From assembly GCA_032622095.1 (NCBI GenBank), contig CP136061.1, forward strand, positions 218,888,373-218,952,372: DNA of 64,000 nt. Reading direction: 5' to 3'. The translations under genes and the position numbers were made by a program. The DNA comes from Siphonodentalium dalli. Its lineage: Eukaryota > Mollusca > Scaphopoda > Gadilida > Siphonodentaliidae. The notes under the pieces are model-generated. The model saw only the letters and a list, made by a program, of their open reading frames with translations, did no database searches and was not told the origin of the DNA. Shown piece by piece: positions 21,901-28,860 of this stretch. Positions within the stretch are counted from its first letter, which is position 1. Every line of letters starts with the position of its first letter.

Positions 21901-24508
21901 CTAAAAATATCAATATAGGAAGAACAAAATATTCTTCACCCATGAGTGGAATTGCATTCTTTACAACATACATGTCCTAATTACCTCTATATATGACTAA
22001 GTGCAATTTAAAAGTTATAACAATAACAGTGTGGCGCTGATAGCAAATGTTATATATCTAAGCAGCCCAGGTTGGTATGAACAATTAAGGACATTGTGGG
22101 TTCTTAGAATAATTTATGTATGAGACACTACAAATAAGAAAGAAAATGAGAAAATGTTGTGGCTACACCACAGCCTGTAACAAAACCAAAACTTTTCAAC
22201 TGGTAATTATCCGAAATCAACTCTGAAGTTGGAAAATTACAACTCAGAATGTATGTCTTTCAATTGATTATTGCCATTTTTCTTCAGGTCTGGTGGAATT
22301 GACCTCTTAGCACAGAAAGGAAAATTCTATGTAGAGAACTCCTTAGAATGCCGTCTAGACTTAATGAGTCATCAGGTATTTATATTCATGTATTAGGGTG
22401 AGGGGCATGTGGTTTATTACTCAAAGGTGATTGTCAATCACTATTCTGACGACATTGGTAAACAGTATTTCAAGTAATTATCATGGATTTATTTGTAGGA
22501 AAAGTTTATTACTTAAAAATGCTTTCAGGGTTTCAAATCTTGGGATGACAACAGCAACAAAATGTTTTAGAAGCGTAATTAATACACTAGGATGAATTAT
22601 TTATTTTTGAGAAAATGTGTTACCAAACTCTAAAATAATAAGTGCCATTTTGCAGTGTAAAATGTAACGAGAAAGTTGTGAAAACTTTAAAACTGACCCC
22701 ATGCAAAGGCTATTATCATACACAATCCTGAAACATCAGACACAGTTGAAAATATTGAGGCATGCTGTTTCAAGGCACTAATTTCTGAGTTTATGCTATG
22801 AATGATGGCCGATTGCTGGTGCCCTGAAGTAGGTCTGTACTCAGTATGGACATATAGCACACAGCGTCATATTTTACATCTGTATTCGGTATATATATAG
22901 CAGCCAAGAGGTTTGACTATGTTAGGAAAATCACTTCCTTTAACTTGTATATCAATAAAGTGGTTTGAATCTTTAAATCTTTCAATATCAACAGATTATA
23001 AATTTGCACAAAAATTTACTTCTAACAATATTTTTATTTATTGGACAATATTATTATCTCAAAAGTTAAAACCTCACAACTTTATTATAAGTCTTAAGAA
23101 CACTGAATATGTCATTAGAAGAAAACAAAATAATTATGTGTTTCCTTATTTTGTCCTGGTGGAGTTCTGAATATTCGATCAACTCCAACAACCCAAGTTT
23201 TGGTCAATGTGTATTGTGAATAAAATATATAAAAATTCAACTGATCATATCGATCACAGACATAGAATGTATACTACAACCAAATACATTTCCTTCACAT
23301 TGAATAATGACATTCATGATTTTATTCAGGATGGATATATAAACATTTCTGACAAACAATAAAAAAAAAACAATAATAGGCTTCCCCAGACTGTGCTAAT
23401 TTCCTGCCAAATATAAGGGTGAGTGCAGGTCAGAATGTGTGGTGATACTAGCATCCATACTTTTGTTGACACATATTTTGGCTAACCCTCTAAGAGCCGT
23501 GATGAAAAAAATGCATGACTTGCAAGTACAGTAATGCTCTAAGTAATCGACTTCTTAACCACAGCAGAATTATGGGTAACTATTCAGGATTTAGTCGGAA
23601 ATATGGCTTGTTGCCATTCATCGGAAAGCTCTCGGGGAGAGCTTTCCGATGAATGGCAACAAGCCATATTTCCGACTAAATCCTGAATAGTTACCCATAA
23701 TTCTGCTGTGGTTAAGAAGTCGATTACTTAGAGCATTACTGTATCATGATCAATAAAAGAGTATGTACAACCACAGTATTACTGTATACACCCGTCGGTA
23801 AGCCCATCCCTGAGGAAAAGTCCAGTATATGTTTTTACTCCCAAAACCAAAAACAAAAATCATAGGATGGTCCTTGAAGATAAGCCCACCCCCATTTTAA
23901 AACTTAGAGGGCGAGTATACATTGATGTGAGGTTAACTCTCAATCAAGATGATGAATATTCATGTACATTTCCAAGAAATATGTTCTCTTTATCTGTCAT
24001 ATTTATTTAAATATGGCACTAATTTAAAGAATGCACAAAAAGTTCTATTTGTTATTTTGTCCAACACAACATTAGCACTATGAATGCAAACTGAGATTTT
24101 TCATGTGGAGGTCGTTATAAGCCCAGTCCCAACTTTTTGTGTCACAAAATTCTCACTTAGCACTTAGCCATGATAACGTGATCAATATAAATAACTTATT
24201 TCAGATGCAATTCAGCTGAACTTTGAAAAGCATGCCCAATTATTCTGCTGACCCCTAATAGTGATTATGTCAGATTATGTGAACAATTTGTGATGTCGTG
24301 TTTGTGTTACTGTCTGTGTGTTATGGGGGAATAAAACAGGTGAACCAATTGGCAGTTGACCAATCACCGAACACAATTTAGTTTAACACAGATGGGCTAT
24401 CATAAATATATAAAAATAACACCTATAATACTTATTACATTTTAGATGCTACCTGAAATTAGAGAAACCATGTATGGCCGTAATCCAAATCGACGATTCA
24501 TCGACTAG
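878..24508 (+). CDS. ATP6V1E1: V-type H+-transporting ATPase subunit E, complete gene with nine coding exons
   Basis: Subunit E of the V1 sector pairs with subunit G to form the peripheral stalk that holds the catalytic head of the proton pump against rotation; the pump acidifies endomembrane compartments. The joined exons (878-910, 15067-15132, 15806-15915, 16825-16891, 18935-19024, 20249-20317, 21354-21451, 22288-22375, 24446-24508) total 684 bp and encode 227 residues, matching the usual ~226. All introns are GT-AG and all phases agree. The N-terminus [11 protein letters not shown] and the second exon (residues 12-33) are near-identical in character to other animal copies. Residues ~1-110 form the long basic/acidic helix that coils with G; the rest is the globular C-terminal domain, with the family's [13 protein letters not shown] and LDLMSHQMLPEIR stretches, ending in NRRFID. 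Intron 1 is 14.2 kb and heavily invaded by repeats; no exon is broken. Identification is from family knowledge and is strong. Confidence 0.97.
1150..1248 (+). pseudogene. exon-like segment (32 codons plus stop) inside the left inverted arm
   Basis: A good 3' splice-site-like sequence (CCTTTTCTAATTACAG, ending 1147) precedes an open frame ending in TGA at 1246-1248. Its balanced composition includes [18 protein letters not shown] and [10 protein letters not shown], and an AATAAA lies at 1254-1259. That is the form of a terminal exon. A second frame starting at 1148 is in phase with V-ATPase exon 1 and open to 1258, so an alternative short transcript is formally possible. I do not recognise the peptide. 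The most likely explanation is a gene fragment captured by the repeat. Confidence 0.3.
3082..3180 (-). pseudogene. mirror copy of the exon-like segment in the right inverted arm
   Basis: The same 32-codon frame, splice-acceptor-like tract and AATAAA occur on the minus strand in the right arm, with no visible difference. It has no independent evidence of function. Confidence 0.3.
3531..3651. repeat. long near-perfect palindrome at the left MULE end
   Basis: TTTATTAACGGCCCTCCAGA onward to AGCCC is mirrored by GGGCT...CGTTAATAAA, giving arms of ~35 bp (plus a shorter inner pair, ATTAAAGGCCC and GCCTTTAATGG) around a small loop. Confidence 0.85.
3892..4066 (-). pseudogene. MULE-family transposase fragment
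   Basis: Reading leftward, the peptide contains HAFVQKDGK, then after a small frame slip [20 protein letters not shown], and then [12 protein letters not shown] before a stop. This is the segment around the second catalytic aspartate of MULE transposases (typically 'PLlfvlMsrrrkkdY..vl..l' followed by 'DFE.A...a'). Only ~60 codons remain, a frameshift interrupts them, and the rest of the DDE domain is missing, so it is inactive. The family assignment rests on remembered motif patterns. Confidence 0.65.
5044..6574. mobile_element. family N TIR element (~1.5 kb) with a second element nested inside
   Basis: The element begins ATCCAGG.CCGTTTT...GGTTTGGGCGCCC and ends ...CAGGTGTCCCCAAAAAATCCCTGGAT. 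The same ends bound a smaller copy at 8451-8741. Inside it, 5616-6345 has its own weak inverted ends (GGGACCAGCCAGGGG and CCCCTTGGCTGATCCCTGG), with GGGAGAAGT and GGGCGA-rich blocks near the two ends, so it looks like a separate insertion. No transposase was recognised. Confidence 0.55.
6626..6745. repeat. two tandem ~60-bp units, each a palindrome of ETS-like sites
   Basis: Each unit runs TCAAACCGGAAG.GGG.CATTAATATCG then TTAACGCATAACTTCCGGTTTGAT. The outer AAACCGGAAG and CTTCCGGTTT are inverted repeats, so four ETS-type GGAA cores lie within 120 bp. The flank GGGCGTTATGG resembles the MULE terminus at 3520, so this may be the end of a related element. Confidence 0.75.
6880..6965 (-). repeat. 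degenerate tRNA-derived SINE-like fragment
   Basis: On the minus strand ATATCGATTCCCGCCCAGG resembles a pol III B box (GGTTCGANTCC), and an A-box-like TAGTTAGTCAGC lies ~30 bases upstream. Both are imperfect, and no tail or second copy was seen. Confidence 0.25.
7459..7590 (+). repeat. tandem ~64-bp duplication carrying DR1-like AGGTCA-C-AGGTTA motifs
   Basis: Two consecutive units share AGTGAAAGGTCACAGGTTAA ... AGGTTAAATGAACTCAAA.GTCATC.GCCGTGTA. The half-sites lie at 7465-7477 and 7529-7541. The spacing of one base between direct AGGT[CT]A-type repeats is the arrangement bound by RXR/HNF4-type nuclear receptors. It lies deep in intron 1 of the V-ATPase E gene. Regulatory function is inferred only. 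Confidence 0.6.
7713..7833. repeat. ~120-bp hairpin (MITE-like)
   Basis: AAATTTTAATAACTAATTAT CAGAAGCTCGATGCCTGTGC GATGCG is mirrored by its reverse complement after a ~25-base loop. The arms are ~46 bp and essentially perfect. Confidence 0.85.
8451..8741. mobile_element. family N TIR element, short copy
   Basis: It starts ATCCAGGGCCGTTTTGATAC and ends GTGTCCCCAAAAAATCTCTGGAT, matching the ends of the element at 5044-6574. An internally deleted, non-autonomous relative is the likely reading. Confidence 0.6.
8764..8880 (-). repeat. half-element related (inverted) to 14430-14560
   Basis: GGGACAAGTGCAAATTTTAG CACC...GTGCGAGAGCAATCGC is the reverse complement, with divergence, of the segment ending near 14555. 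A poly-C run lies at about 8859-8872. Confidence 0.6.
8980..9110. repeat. cluster of TCTGCCGCTAGCGGCAGA palindromes
   Basis: A perfect 18-bp palindrome at 8983-9000 is followed by diverged copies around 9023-9038 and 9065-9083, alternating with ATAATGGC-type spacers. Confidence 0.75.
9279..9500 (+). repeat. fragment of a 'gtccgtcgtctgtctgtccg' invertebrate repeat
   Basis: A hairpin (ATGTTTACCCATACCATAGTATGGTAAACAT, 9285-9315) is followed by CCGTCGTCTGTCTGTCCGTA and AGGAACCAAATTTTGTATAT. This is the style of the family E repeat at 26289, but the sequence is clearly diverged. Confidence 0.45.
9537..9615. repeat. TTAA-start element end with two AACGACATATATGTCGTT palindromes
   Basis: TTAACCCTTTGTCGAGTAG (9537 on) has the same opening as the TTAA MITE families below. 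Palindromes lie at 9556-9573 and 9591-9608, each preceded by AGTAG. The other terminus was not located. Confidence 0.45.
9640..10540. other. intron 1 sequence without recognised genes
   Basis: AT-rich. One partial copy of the family C/D palindrome arm occurs at 10288-10312 (CCAGTGCATTCTCTTATATA). Nothing else was recognised. Confidence 0.4.
10545..10625. repeat. second cluster of CTGCCGCTAGCG palindromes
   Basis: TATTCTGCCGCTAGCGGCATAATA at 10561-10584 and TATTCTGCCGCTAGCGACAGAATA at about 10597-10620. The same word family occurs at 8980-9110, 1.5 kb away. Confidence 0.75.
10960..11430. repeat. GC-rich, CpG-rich segment of unknown nature
   Basis: This ~470-bp block is much richer in G, C and CpG than its surroundings (GGCCCGACGAGC, GGAGCCGGCGCCC) and ends in GGGGGGAGGGAGGGAGCGCG. 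It has open frames of ~100 codons in several frames, as GC-rich DNA often does, and none resembles a protein I know. It could be a transposon fragment or a CpG-island-like regulatory block within intron 1. Confidence 0.4.
11431..13020. other. intron 1 sequence with a repeat shared with 2150-2260
   Basis: 12130-12200 (GAAGTGAAACAA..., TATCAGGAATAGACT..., CACGGAATGCTC) matches the loop of the first fold-back at 2170-2240. The rest shows no recognisable gene. Confidence 0.4.
13030..13725 (-). pseudogene. non-LTR retrotransposon (CR1/Jockey-like) reverse transcriptase remnant
   Basis: Read on the minus strand, conserved RT blocks appear in the right order. First comes [19 protein letters not shown] (13690-13620). 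After a deletion that removes the YxDD box come [36 protein letters not shown]...LEKVQ, then [19 protein letters not shown], and finally [11 protein letters not shown] near 13060. In-frame stops and frame shifts are frequent, so it is a dead 3' piece. It lies in intron 1 of the V-ATPase E gene, in antisense orientation. Confidence 0.85.
13877..13963 (+). pseudogene. short non-LTR retrotransposon C-terminal scrap
   Basis: [20 protein letters not shown] followed by a stop resembles the 'WN.LP..vv.a.sv..Fk' terminus of LINE ORF2 proteins. It is in opposite orientation to the neighbouring remnant and only ~29 codons long. Confidence 0.45.
14430..14820. mobile_element. MITE-like element with diverged inverted arms
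   Basis: CATATTCCCAGTCCTTCCCA GGAGACGGGAGC...CTCTCGC (from ~14440) is the imperfect reverse complement of GCGAGAGC...GTTTTCCTCATGGGAAGGAC TGTATTCC (to ~14800). An inverted relative of the left half lies at 8764-8880. Confidence 0.55.
15067..15132 (+). CDS. ATP6V1E1: V-ATPase subunit E, coding exon 2
   Basis: Encodes residues 12-33 ([20 protein letters not shown] and AK), flanked by TTACAG and GTAAGT, phase 0 at both ends. This is the start of the stalk helix. Confidence 0.95.
15133..15805. other. intron 2 of the V-ATPase E gene
   Basis: AT-rich. No repeat or gene was recognised. Confidence 0.5.
15806..15915 (+). CDS. ATP6V1E1: V-ATPase subunit E, coding exon 3
   Basis: Encodes residues 34-70 of the charged stalk helix ([19 protein letters not shown] onward). 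The acceptor is TTTCTCTAG and the donor GTATGT; it ends in phase 2. Confidence 0.95.
16070..16370 (+). repeat. two diverged tandem ~150-190-bp units in intron 3
   Basis: GATAACTCAAACAAACATTAACCAATTTAATTGA ... CTAGCTCAAGTTTGAAAACCAGGTTTGTC ... GAGTTATGGGCCTTAGTTTG recurs as TTAACTCAAACAAAGGTCAACTGTTTTAATTGA ... CTAGCTCAAGTTCGAAAATCAGGTTTGTCC ... GTGTTATGACCTTAGTTTG. Confidence 0.65.
16376..16484 (-). mobile_element. family A Tc1/mariner-type MITE, right half only
   Basis: It begins at the palindrome centre (GAGAGCTTTCCGATGAATGG) and runs to the terminus GGGCATTACTG followed by TA. Full-length family members are ~190-217 bp. Confidence 0.8.
16825..16891 (+). CDS. ATP6V1E1: V-ATPase subunit E, coding exon 4
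   Basis: Completes residue 70 and encodes to residue 92 ([20 protein letters not shown]). The acceptor is TATTTCAG and the donor GTAAAC. The NQARLRVL segment is characteristic of the family. Confidence 0.95.
17795..18462. mobile_element. element bounded by CACACGGTCCCGATTGTCCC-type ends
   Basis: The left side carries a short hairpin (CACACGATCCCTATTGTCCC ... GGGGACAATCGGGACCGTGTG, 17804-17872). The right side ends ...GGGTACAATCGGGACCGTGTGCGCC (18435-18460). Shared outer words and the AGTGTGCGC boundary suggest one ~670-bp non-autonomous element. Exact termini are uncertain. Confidence 0.45.
18612..18675. mobile_element. diverged fragment of family A MITE
   Basis: CAATGAACAAGCCACATTTCCGACTAAATTTTGCTGTGGTTAA matches the inner arm of family A with an internal deletion. 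Confidence 0.55.
18935..19024 (+). CDS. ATP6V1E1: V-ATPase subunit E, coding exon 5
   Basis: Encodes residues 93-122 ([20 protein letters not shown], then [10 protein letters not shown]), phase 0 at both ends, with acceptor TTTCCAG and donor GTAAAT. The stalk helix passes into the globular domain here. Confidence 0.95.
19025..20248. other. intron 5 of the V-ATPase E gene
   Basis: AT-rich. An open frame of 100 codons on the minus strand near 19841-20143 has low-complexity composition and no family resemblance, so I leave it unannotated. Confidence 0.4.
20249..20317 (+). CDS. ATP6V1E1: V-ATPase subunit E, coding exon 6
   Basis: Encodes residues 123-145 ([20 protein letters not shown] and LVR), phase 0. 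The LEP...RCRQQD core is conserved across animal subunit E proteins. Confidence 0.95.
20705..20919. mobile_element. family B TTAA-flanked palindromic MITE (215 bp) in intron 6
   Basis: TTAACTCTTTCAGTGTCAAG TCCGATTTTTGTATCAACTC... is mirrored by ...AAATCGGACTTGGCACTGAAAGGGTTAA. The whole element is a near-perfect palindrome around CTATGAGCT. A TTAA at both ends is the piggyBac-type target duplication. Confidence 0.9.
21030..21180 (+). repeat. tandem ~66-bp duplication
   Basis: TTGCAACCATACTCAATGGAA[TC]GCACACAAATCAACATCCATTTCTTAAGTTATA occurs twice in a row (about 21050-21110 and 21113-21170). Confidence 0.8.
21354..21451 (+). CDS. ATP6V1E1: V-ATPase subunit E, coding exon 7
   Basis: Encodes residues 146-178 ([20 protein letters not shown] and on to LSSGV), starting after TTTACAG and ending in phase 2 before GTAAGT. 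Confidence 0.95.
21487..21750. mobile_element. family D TTAA MITE (264 bp) in intron 7
   Basis: It starts TTAACCCTTTCATGATGGGAGCT and ends AGCTCCCATCATTATATGGTTAA. Inside are two copies of the TATATAAGAGAATGCATTGG palindrome shared with family C, here with the CTCCCATAGGGAG centre. Confidence 0.9.
22288..22375 (+). CDS. ATP6V1E1: V-ATPase subunit E, coding exon 8
   Basis: Encodes residues 178-207 ([20 protein letters not shown] through LMSHQ). The GG[IV]-loop and the NSLE.RLDL helix are hallmark segments of the subunit E C-terminal domain. Confidence 0.95.
22790..22920. repeat. diverged relative of the family G terminus
   Basis: GAAGTAGGTCTGTACTCAGTATGGACATATAGCACACAGCGTCATATTTTACATCTG...AGCAGCCAAGAGGTTTGA parallels 46335-46438, with many substitutions. 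Confidence 0.5.
23527..23743. mobile_element. family A Tc1/mariner-type MITE, full length
   Basis: TA|CAGTAATGCTCTAAGTAATC...GAGCATTACTG|TA. It is a near-perfect palindrome with arms of ~105 bp through TGTTGCCATTCATCGGAAAGCTCTC. TA duplication with CAGT-starting inverted repeats is the mariner signature. Confidence 0.9.
23785..24144 (-). mobile_element. family J MITE, truncated, in inverse orientation to the copy at 41275
   Basis: It starts TATACACCCGTCGGTAAGCC. The internal blocks (GGATGGTCCTTGAAGATAAG, GAGGGCGAGTATACATTGATG, GCACTATGAATGCAAACTGAG) match the reverse complement of 41275-41633. The far terminus is lost. Confidence 0.8.
24446..24508 (+). CDS. ATP6V1E1: V-ATPase subunit E, coding exon 9 with stop
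   Basis: Encodes residues 208-227 ([20 protein letters not shown]) and stops at TAG 24506-24508. Candidate AATAAA signals follow at 24753, 25114, 25408 and 25766; which one is used cannot be told from sequence. Confidence 0.95.
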   Translation: MLPEIRETMYGRNPNRRFID

Positions 24509-26131
24509 GACTCCACAGACTCATCATGACCCACCCGTATTCATTATAGAATCATCTAGGACTTTGTATGAACATGATGACCTCCAGCATGACCAGCAGT
24601 ATTTACCTTTGATTACTGAATGGATTATCTCATTCGGTTCCAAAAGTATGGATTGGAATAGTCTATACTTTGTTTGAAGGGATCTTGATGTACTATCATC
24701 AAATGACAGGCAAAGATATACTTTTAGGATTCATTTGTAGGAATGTTCAATTAATAAATTCAAAAACACCATAAGGAATATTGGCTGAAAATGAGTACAT
24801 ATGAAACAATGGAACCAAGTAACTACTCATTAATAGCGAGTGTTCGGTTTATATTAGGGTTAAAGTGTCCCACATATATTTGAGTATAATGGACATGTAC
24901 AAGGATGTACTTTTATTGCATGTAGAAATCAACAGACATTTATCATTTTAACATAATTGATGTGGCTTTCACCCATGTTTGTTGAATGCAAAGTTCTGAT
25001 GCAGCAATCTGCTATTTGCTGTCATTTGTATATAGGATTATCTGCAACTTTTAATGTATTTCACCTTTGGGACTGTCAAACAAGACACACATCTACAGAC
25101 ATTCCAGTTGTGTAATAAACATAGCACTACACAAATGTATTGATACTTGCACTATTTGCTCCTTCTAAATCGTCGGTATGGGAACATCATAACACAAGTT
25201 TTACTGATTATGAGTCATTAGCCAGGTTCAGCCGCATGTATGTGTAACTTGTAACGTGTGTTACTTTGGTATTACTATGGAGATGCACATGGCGGGAATA
25301 GTCTGATGATTTTACCACGCCAAACCTACGCGTTTATAGATATTGTCCAACGAACTTTTAAATAACAAGCGGCCGCATTGTGACCAGCAATACGCTTAAT
25401 TGTCTTCAATAAAATTAAGATCTTTCTGCATGCTTGCCTGCACATTGTTGATCGCTCATACGGTTTGATTGGATTATTCCTCTTCGCTACATGTTTCGTT
25501 TGCTACACGTTGGACAAAACTTTTAAATGTTTTTATCATGTACGTGTAGGATAAATGTCAGATGACCTGTTGACAATGTCAACATGCGTTACAAGTTACA
25601 AGTATGTGGCTGAACCTGGCTATTTTGCTGGAAAACTTTTTCCCCCCTCATTCAATCAACAGACTAAAACTTGTTATCACTTATTAGGGATTGAGTCTTG
25701 TTTGCTACACAGGTGGACAACTTTAAAGTTTACTTGTTGTGAATGTCTTATTAGACAAAACCTTTAATAAACAATGATTCACAAATTAGGATATGCCAAC
25801 AATTCTTTGCTGTAATTGCCTTTGCATGAGCCTAGTCATTTGTGGTTTAGAGAGAATGCAAACCATTGTAATAATGTTATTGTAGAATTAGGATATATGC
25901 TAGTGCTATATGTTATACTGTACCCAGAAAATTGTAACTCAACGGTTGAGTAATGGCTATGTTGTCTTTAAGTGTATTCTTCACTGATATGTTCTTCATT
26001 TACTTCTCATGATTATTCACAGGTGTTTCAAAGTCAACCAAGGTGAATTGTTACTATATTGGCTAAACGTCAGCATTTGTCAAAAAGAAAAACTTGCATG
26101 TTATAACGACACAAAATAGGAATATCTTACC
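24509..26131 (+). other. 3' UTR and downstream region of the V-ATPase E gene
   Basis: AT-rich sequence with four AATAAA hexamers (24753, 25114, 25408, 25766) and no further coding exon. A family C/D element does not appear until 26132. The UTR probably ends at one of the first two signals. Confidence 0.5.
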
Positions 26132-27608
26132 TTAACTCTTCTATGACTGGATCTTCCTGAAATTTTGTGAAAACCCTGTGACAATGCATTCTCTTATACA
26201 TGCGAGTCTCCCATAGGGAGCCTCGCATATATAAGAGAAATCATTGGCCTAACAATATTTACCTTGACCTTGTAAGCCAGCACATTTTTAGCTCAACTTA
26301 CTTTGTAAGTTTGAGCTATTGCCATGGTTTGGCGTCCGTCGTCTGTGTGTCCGTGTGTCCGTCAACAATTTCCTTTGGCGCGGGCTACAGGTCGTACCTT
26401 TGGTCTGACCCTTATGAAATTTGTCATGAATGTTGACATTGACATGTAGATGGGAACGAGTCATTTTGGGGTCATTCGGCCAAAAAACATGGCCGCTGGT
26501 GGCCATCTTGGATTTCAAAATTCAATCCATTGGCGCAGGCTACAGGTCGTACTGTTCGTCTGATCATCATGAAATTTGTCATGGATGTTAATATTGACAT
26601 GTAGATGGGAACGAGTCATTTTGGGGTCGTTCGGCCAAAAAACATGGCCGTCAGCAGCCATCTTGGATTTTACTCTTTGCATGACTAAATCCTTTGGCGC
26701 GAGCTACAGGTCGTACCTTTGGTCTGATCTTTATGAAATTTGTCATGAATGTTGATATTGACATGTAGATGGGAACGAGTCATTTTGGGGTCATACGGCC
26801 AAAAAACATGGCCGCTGGTGGCTATCTTGGATTTCAAAATTCAATCCATTGGCGCGGGCTACAGGTCGTACTGTTCATCTGATCATCATGATATTTGTTA
26901 TGAATGTTAATATTAACATGTAGATGGGAACGAGTGATTTTGGGGTCGTTTGGCTAAAAAACATGTCCACCAGCAGCCATATTGGATTTTACTCTTTGCA
27001 TGACTGAATCCTTTGGTGCAGGCTACAGAGTGTAGCTTTGGTCGGAACTTCATGAAATTTGTCATGGATGTTAACAATGACATGTAGATGGGAAACGAGT
27101 CATTTTGGGGTCGTTCAGCCGAAAAACATGGCCGCCAGCAGTCATCTTGGATTTTACTCTTTGCATGACTAAATCCTTGGGCACAGGCTTCAGGTCGTAC
27201 CTTTGATCAGATCATTATGAGATTTGTAAAGGCTGTAGATGGGACAGGTCATTTTGGGGTAATTCGGAAAAAAATATGGCTGCCGGTGGCCATTTTAGAA
27301 TTTACTCTTTGCATCACTAAATCCTTTGGCACACCATAATCACCACATCCCTGATCCGATCATTATGAAACCTGTCATGAATGTTGATATTGACTTGTAC
27401 ATCTAGTCTTACTTAGACATTTCAATTAGCACCTTTCCTATTCCTCCATTTACTGTCAACCATTAAGTTATTCCCCTACCTAAGTTGAGCTACAGTGTCA
27501 TTGACACTTTCATTTATATATGTAAGGCTCTATGGGAGGCTCACATATATAAGAGAATCCACTGGCACAGGATCTGCACCAGCGTAGCTCCCATCATGAA
27601 TGGGTTAA
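26132..27608. mobile_element. family D TTAA MITE split by a family E insertion
   Basis: The left part (26132-26283: TTAACTCTTCTATGACTGGA ... TAAGCCAGCACATT) and right part (about 27510-27608: TTTATATATGTAAGGCTC...CTCCCATCATGAATGGGTTAA) together make one family D element. The 1.2-kb family E insertion between them falls in its second internal palindrome. Confidence 0.85.
26284..27510 (+). mobile_element. family E element with ~six internal 160-bp tandem units
   Basis: It begins TTAGCTCAACTTACTTTGTAAGTTTGAGCTATTGCCATGG and ends TAAGTTGAGCTACAGTGTCATTGACACTTTCAT, so AGCTCAACTTA is inverted near the two ends. The core repeats start near 26376, 26531, 26696, 26851, 27015 and 27180; each carries GGCTACAGGTCGTAC, GTAGATGGGAACGAGTCATTTTGGGGTC and ACATGGCCGC...CATCTTGGATTT. 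Short GTCCGTCGTCTGTGTGTCCG runs follow the left end. This is a non-autonomous element of a style widespread in molluscs (recalled, not searched). No coding capacity was seen. Confidence 0.8.
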
Positions 27609-27973
27609 AAAAGGCCAAGATAAGTAATTGTGTTATTTGCGGGCATTCCCCACTGGTTCTGAGGGGCCTCATTGACCTTTTTATTGAGATCCTGGACATT
27701 ATTCTATGTATTTCAGGTTTCTTAAAACAATCAGGCCATTTCTTGAAAAGTTGGCATTCGTTTTTCTCATTTATATACTTAATGTTATTCTACAATGGAA
27801 CTTACATATTCTTTGTTGAAATTTATATAGTTAATATGATTCAAAGGTTGTCATCAGCAATAATAAAAATAAACCTCCCTTCCAGTCCCTTCTCAGATTT
27901 TCAATACATACTGCCTGCGAAACAAAACATTTGTTTTTTCTTAATCAATTTTTACCCGTCTCATGTATGTTAT

Positions 27974-28365
27974 TTAACCCTTTACCCAACAAACTGGCCA
28001 AAACCGGCCAAATAAAGCTTCAACAGCCTAAAATATCTTGGGTCTGTCTCAATAAAACCATACAAATATGGATATCATTGGAACCGGCTCATTGACCACA
28101 TTGTGATAGTTACAGTTATGCCCTGTGCCAATGCATTCTCTTATATATGCGAGTCGACCATAGGTCGCCTCGCATATATAAGAGAATGCATTGGCCTAAA
28201 AAAAATCTTTTTTTAACACTTTTTACCATTTTTTCTTACATTCTTTAACAATTTTTAATGTGTTAAGCCAATGCATTCTCTTATATATGCGAGGCGACCT
28301 ATGGTCGACTCGCATATATAAGAGAATGCATTGGCACAGGGCCGTTCTGTTGGGTAAAGGGTTAA
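27974..28365. mobile_element. family C TTAA MITE (392 bp)
   Basis: TTAACCCTTTACCCAACAAACTGGCC...CAGAACGGCCC-type inverted end, closing TGTTGGGTAAAGGGTTAA. It contains two ~66-bp palindromes (CCAATGCATTCTCTTATATA TGCGAG ... CGACCATAGGTCG-type centre) in mirror order around an A/T-rich core. The left 150 bp (AAAACCGGCCAAATAAAGCT onward) are not mirrored. Confidence 0.9.
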
Positions 28366-28690
28366 CTACTGTTCTACTGTTAAAGATGCTTTCCACAAAG
28401 TTCATAAACTTCTTGCCATTCCTGTTCTTAGATTGAGATCATGATAAAATAATTCCAATAAAAAAAACACAGAGGTTTAGGTGCAAGTTTAAATCTGCAC
28501 TGCCAAAACTGCTGTATCATGCAATATTTTGCTATTTTACCATTAATGCATGTGATTAACATTATACATTACTTAGCTCTCATGGCCCGTCCTTTTTTCA
28601 TTATGTAATCATAAACATTTGTTCCCTTGGGAATTTTATCTATCAATGTGAGAAAGGGAAATTAGCCACAATAAATTACAGAAAACTGAA
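28366..28690. other. repeat-free AT-rich spacer
   Basis: No gene or repeat recognised. Confidence 0.4.
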
Positions 28691-28694
28691 AGTT

Positions 28695-28860
28695 AAATAA
28701 GGATTAACTGTCATGTGGACTGTTTTTATGGAGATGTAACGGTGAGGTAAGTGGACATAACTTGTGTAAAACCCGAAGGGTTTTACATACAAGTTATGTC
28801 CACTTACCTCACCGTTACATCTCCATAAAAATAGTCCACATGACAGTTAATCCTTATATT
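28695..28860. mobile_element. 166-bp near-perfect palindrome (MITE-like)
   Basis: AAATAAGGATTAACTGTCAT GTGGACT... is mirrored to ...ACATGACAGTTAATCCTTAT ATTT, centred on AAAACCCGAAGGGTTTT. The arms are ~75 bp with hardly a mismatch. Confidence 0.85.

Larger units (their letters stand above)
22376..24445. other. intron 8 of the V-ATPase E gene
   Basis: It holds the family G relative (22790-22920), a full family A MITE (23527-23743) and a truncated family J element (23785-24144). The remainder is plain AT-rich intron. Confidence 0.5.

Noticed and set aside
27485-28015. 176-codon open frame
   Set aside because: It runs from the family E border through family D into family C, and the composition is of AT-rich non-coding DNA.
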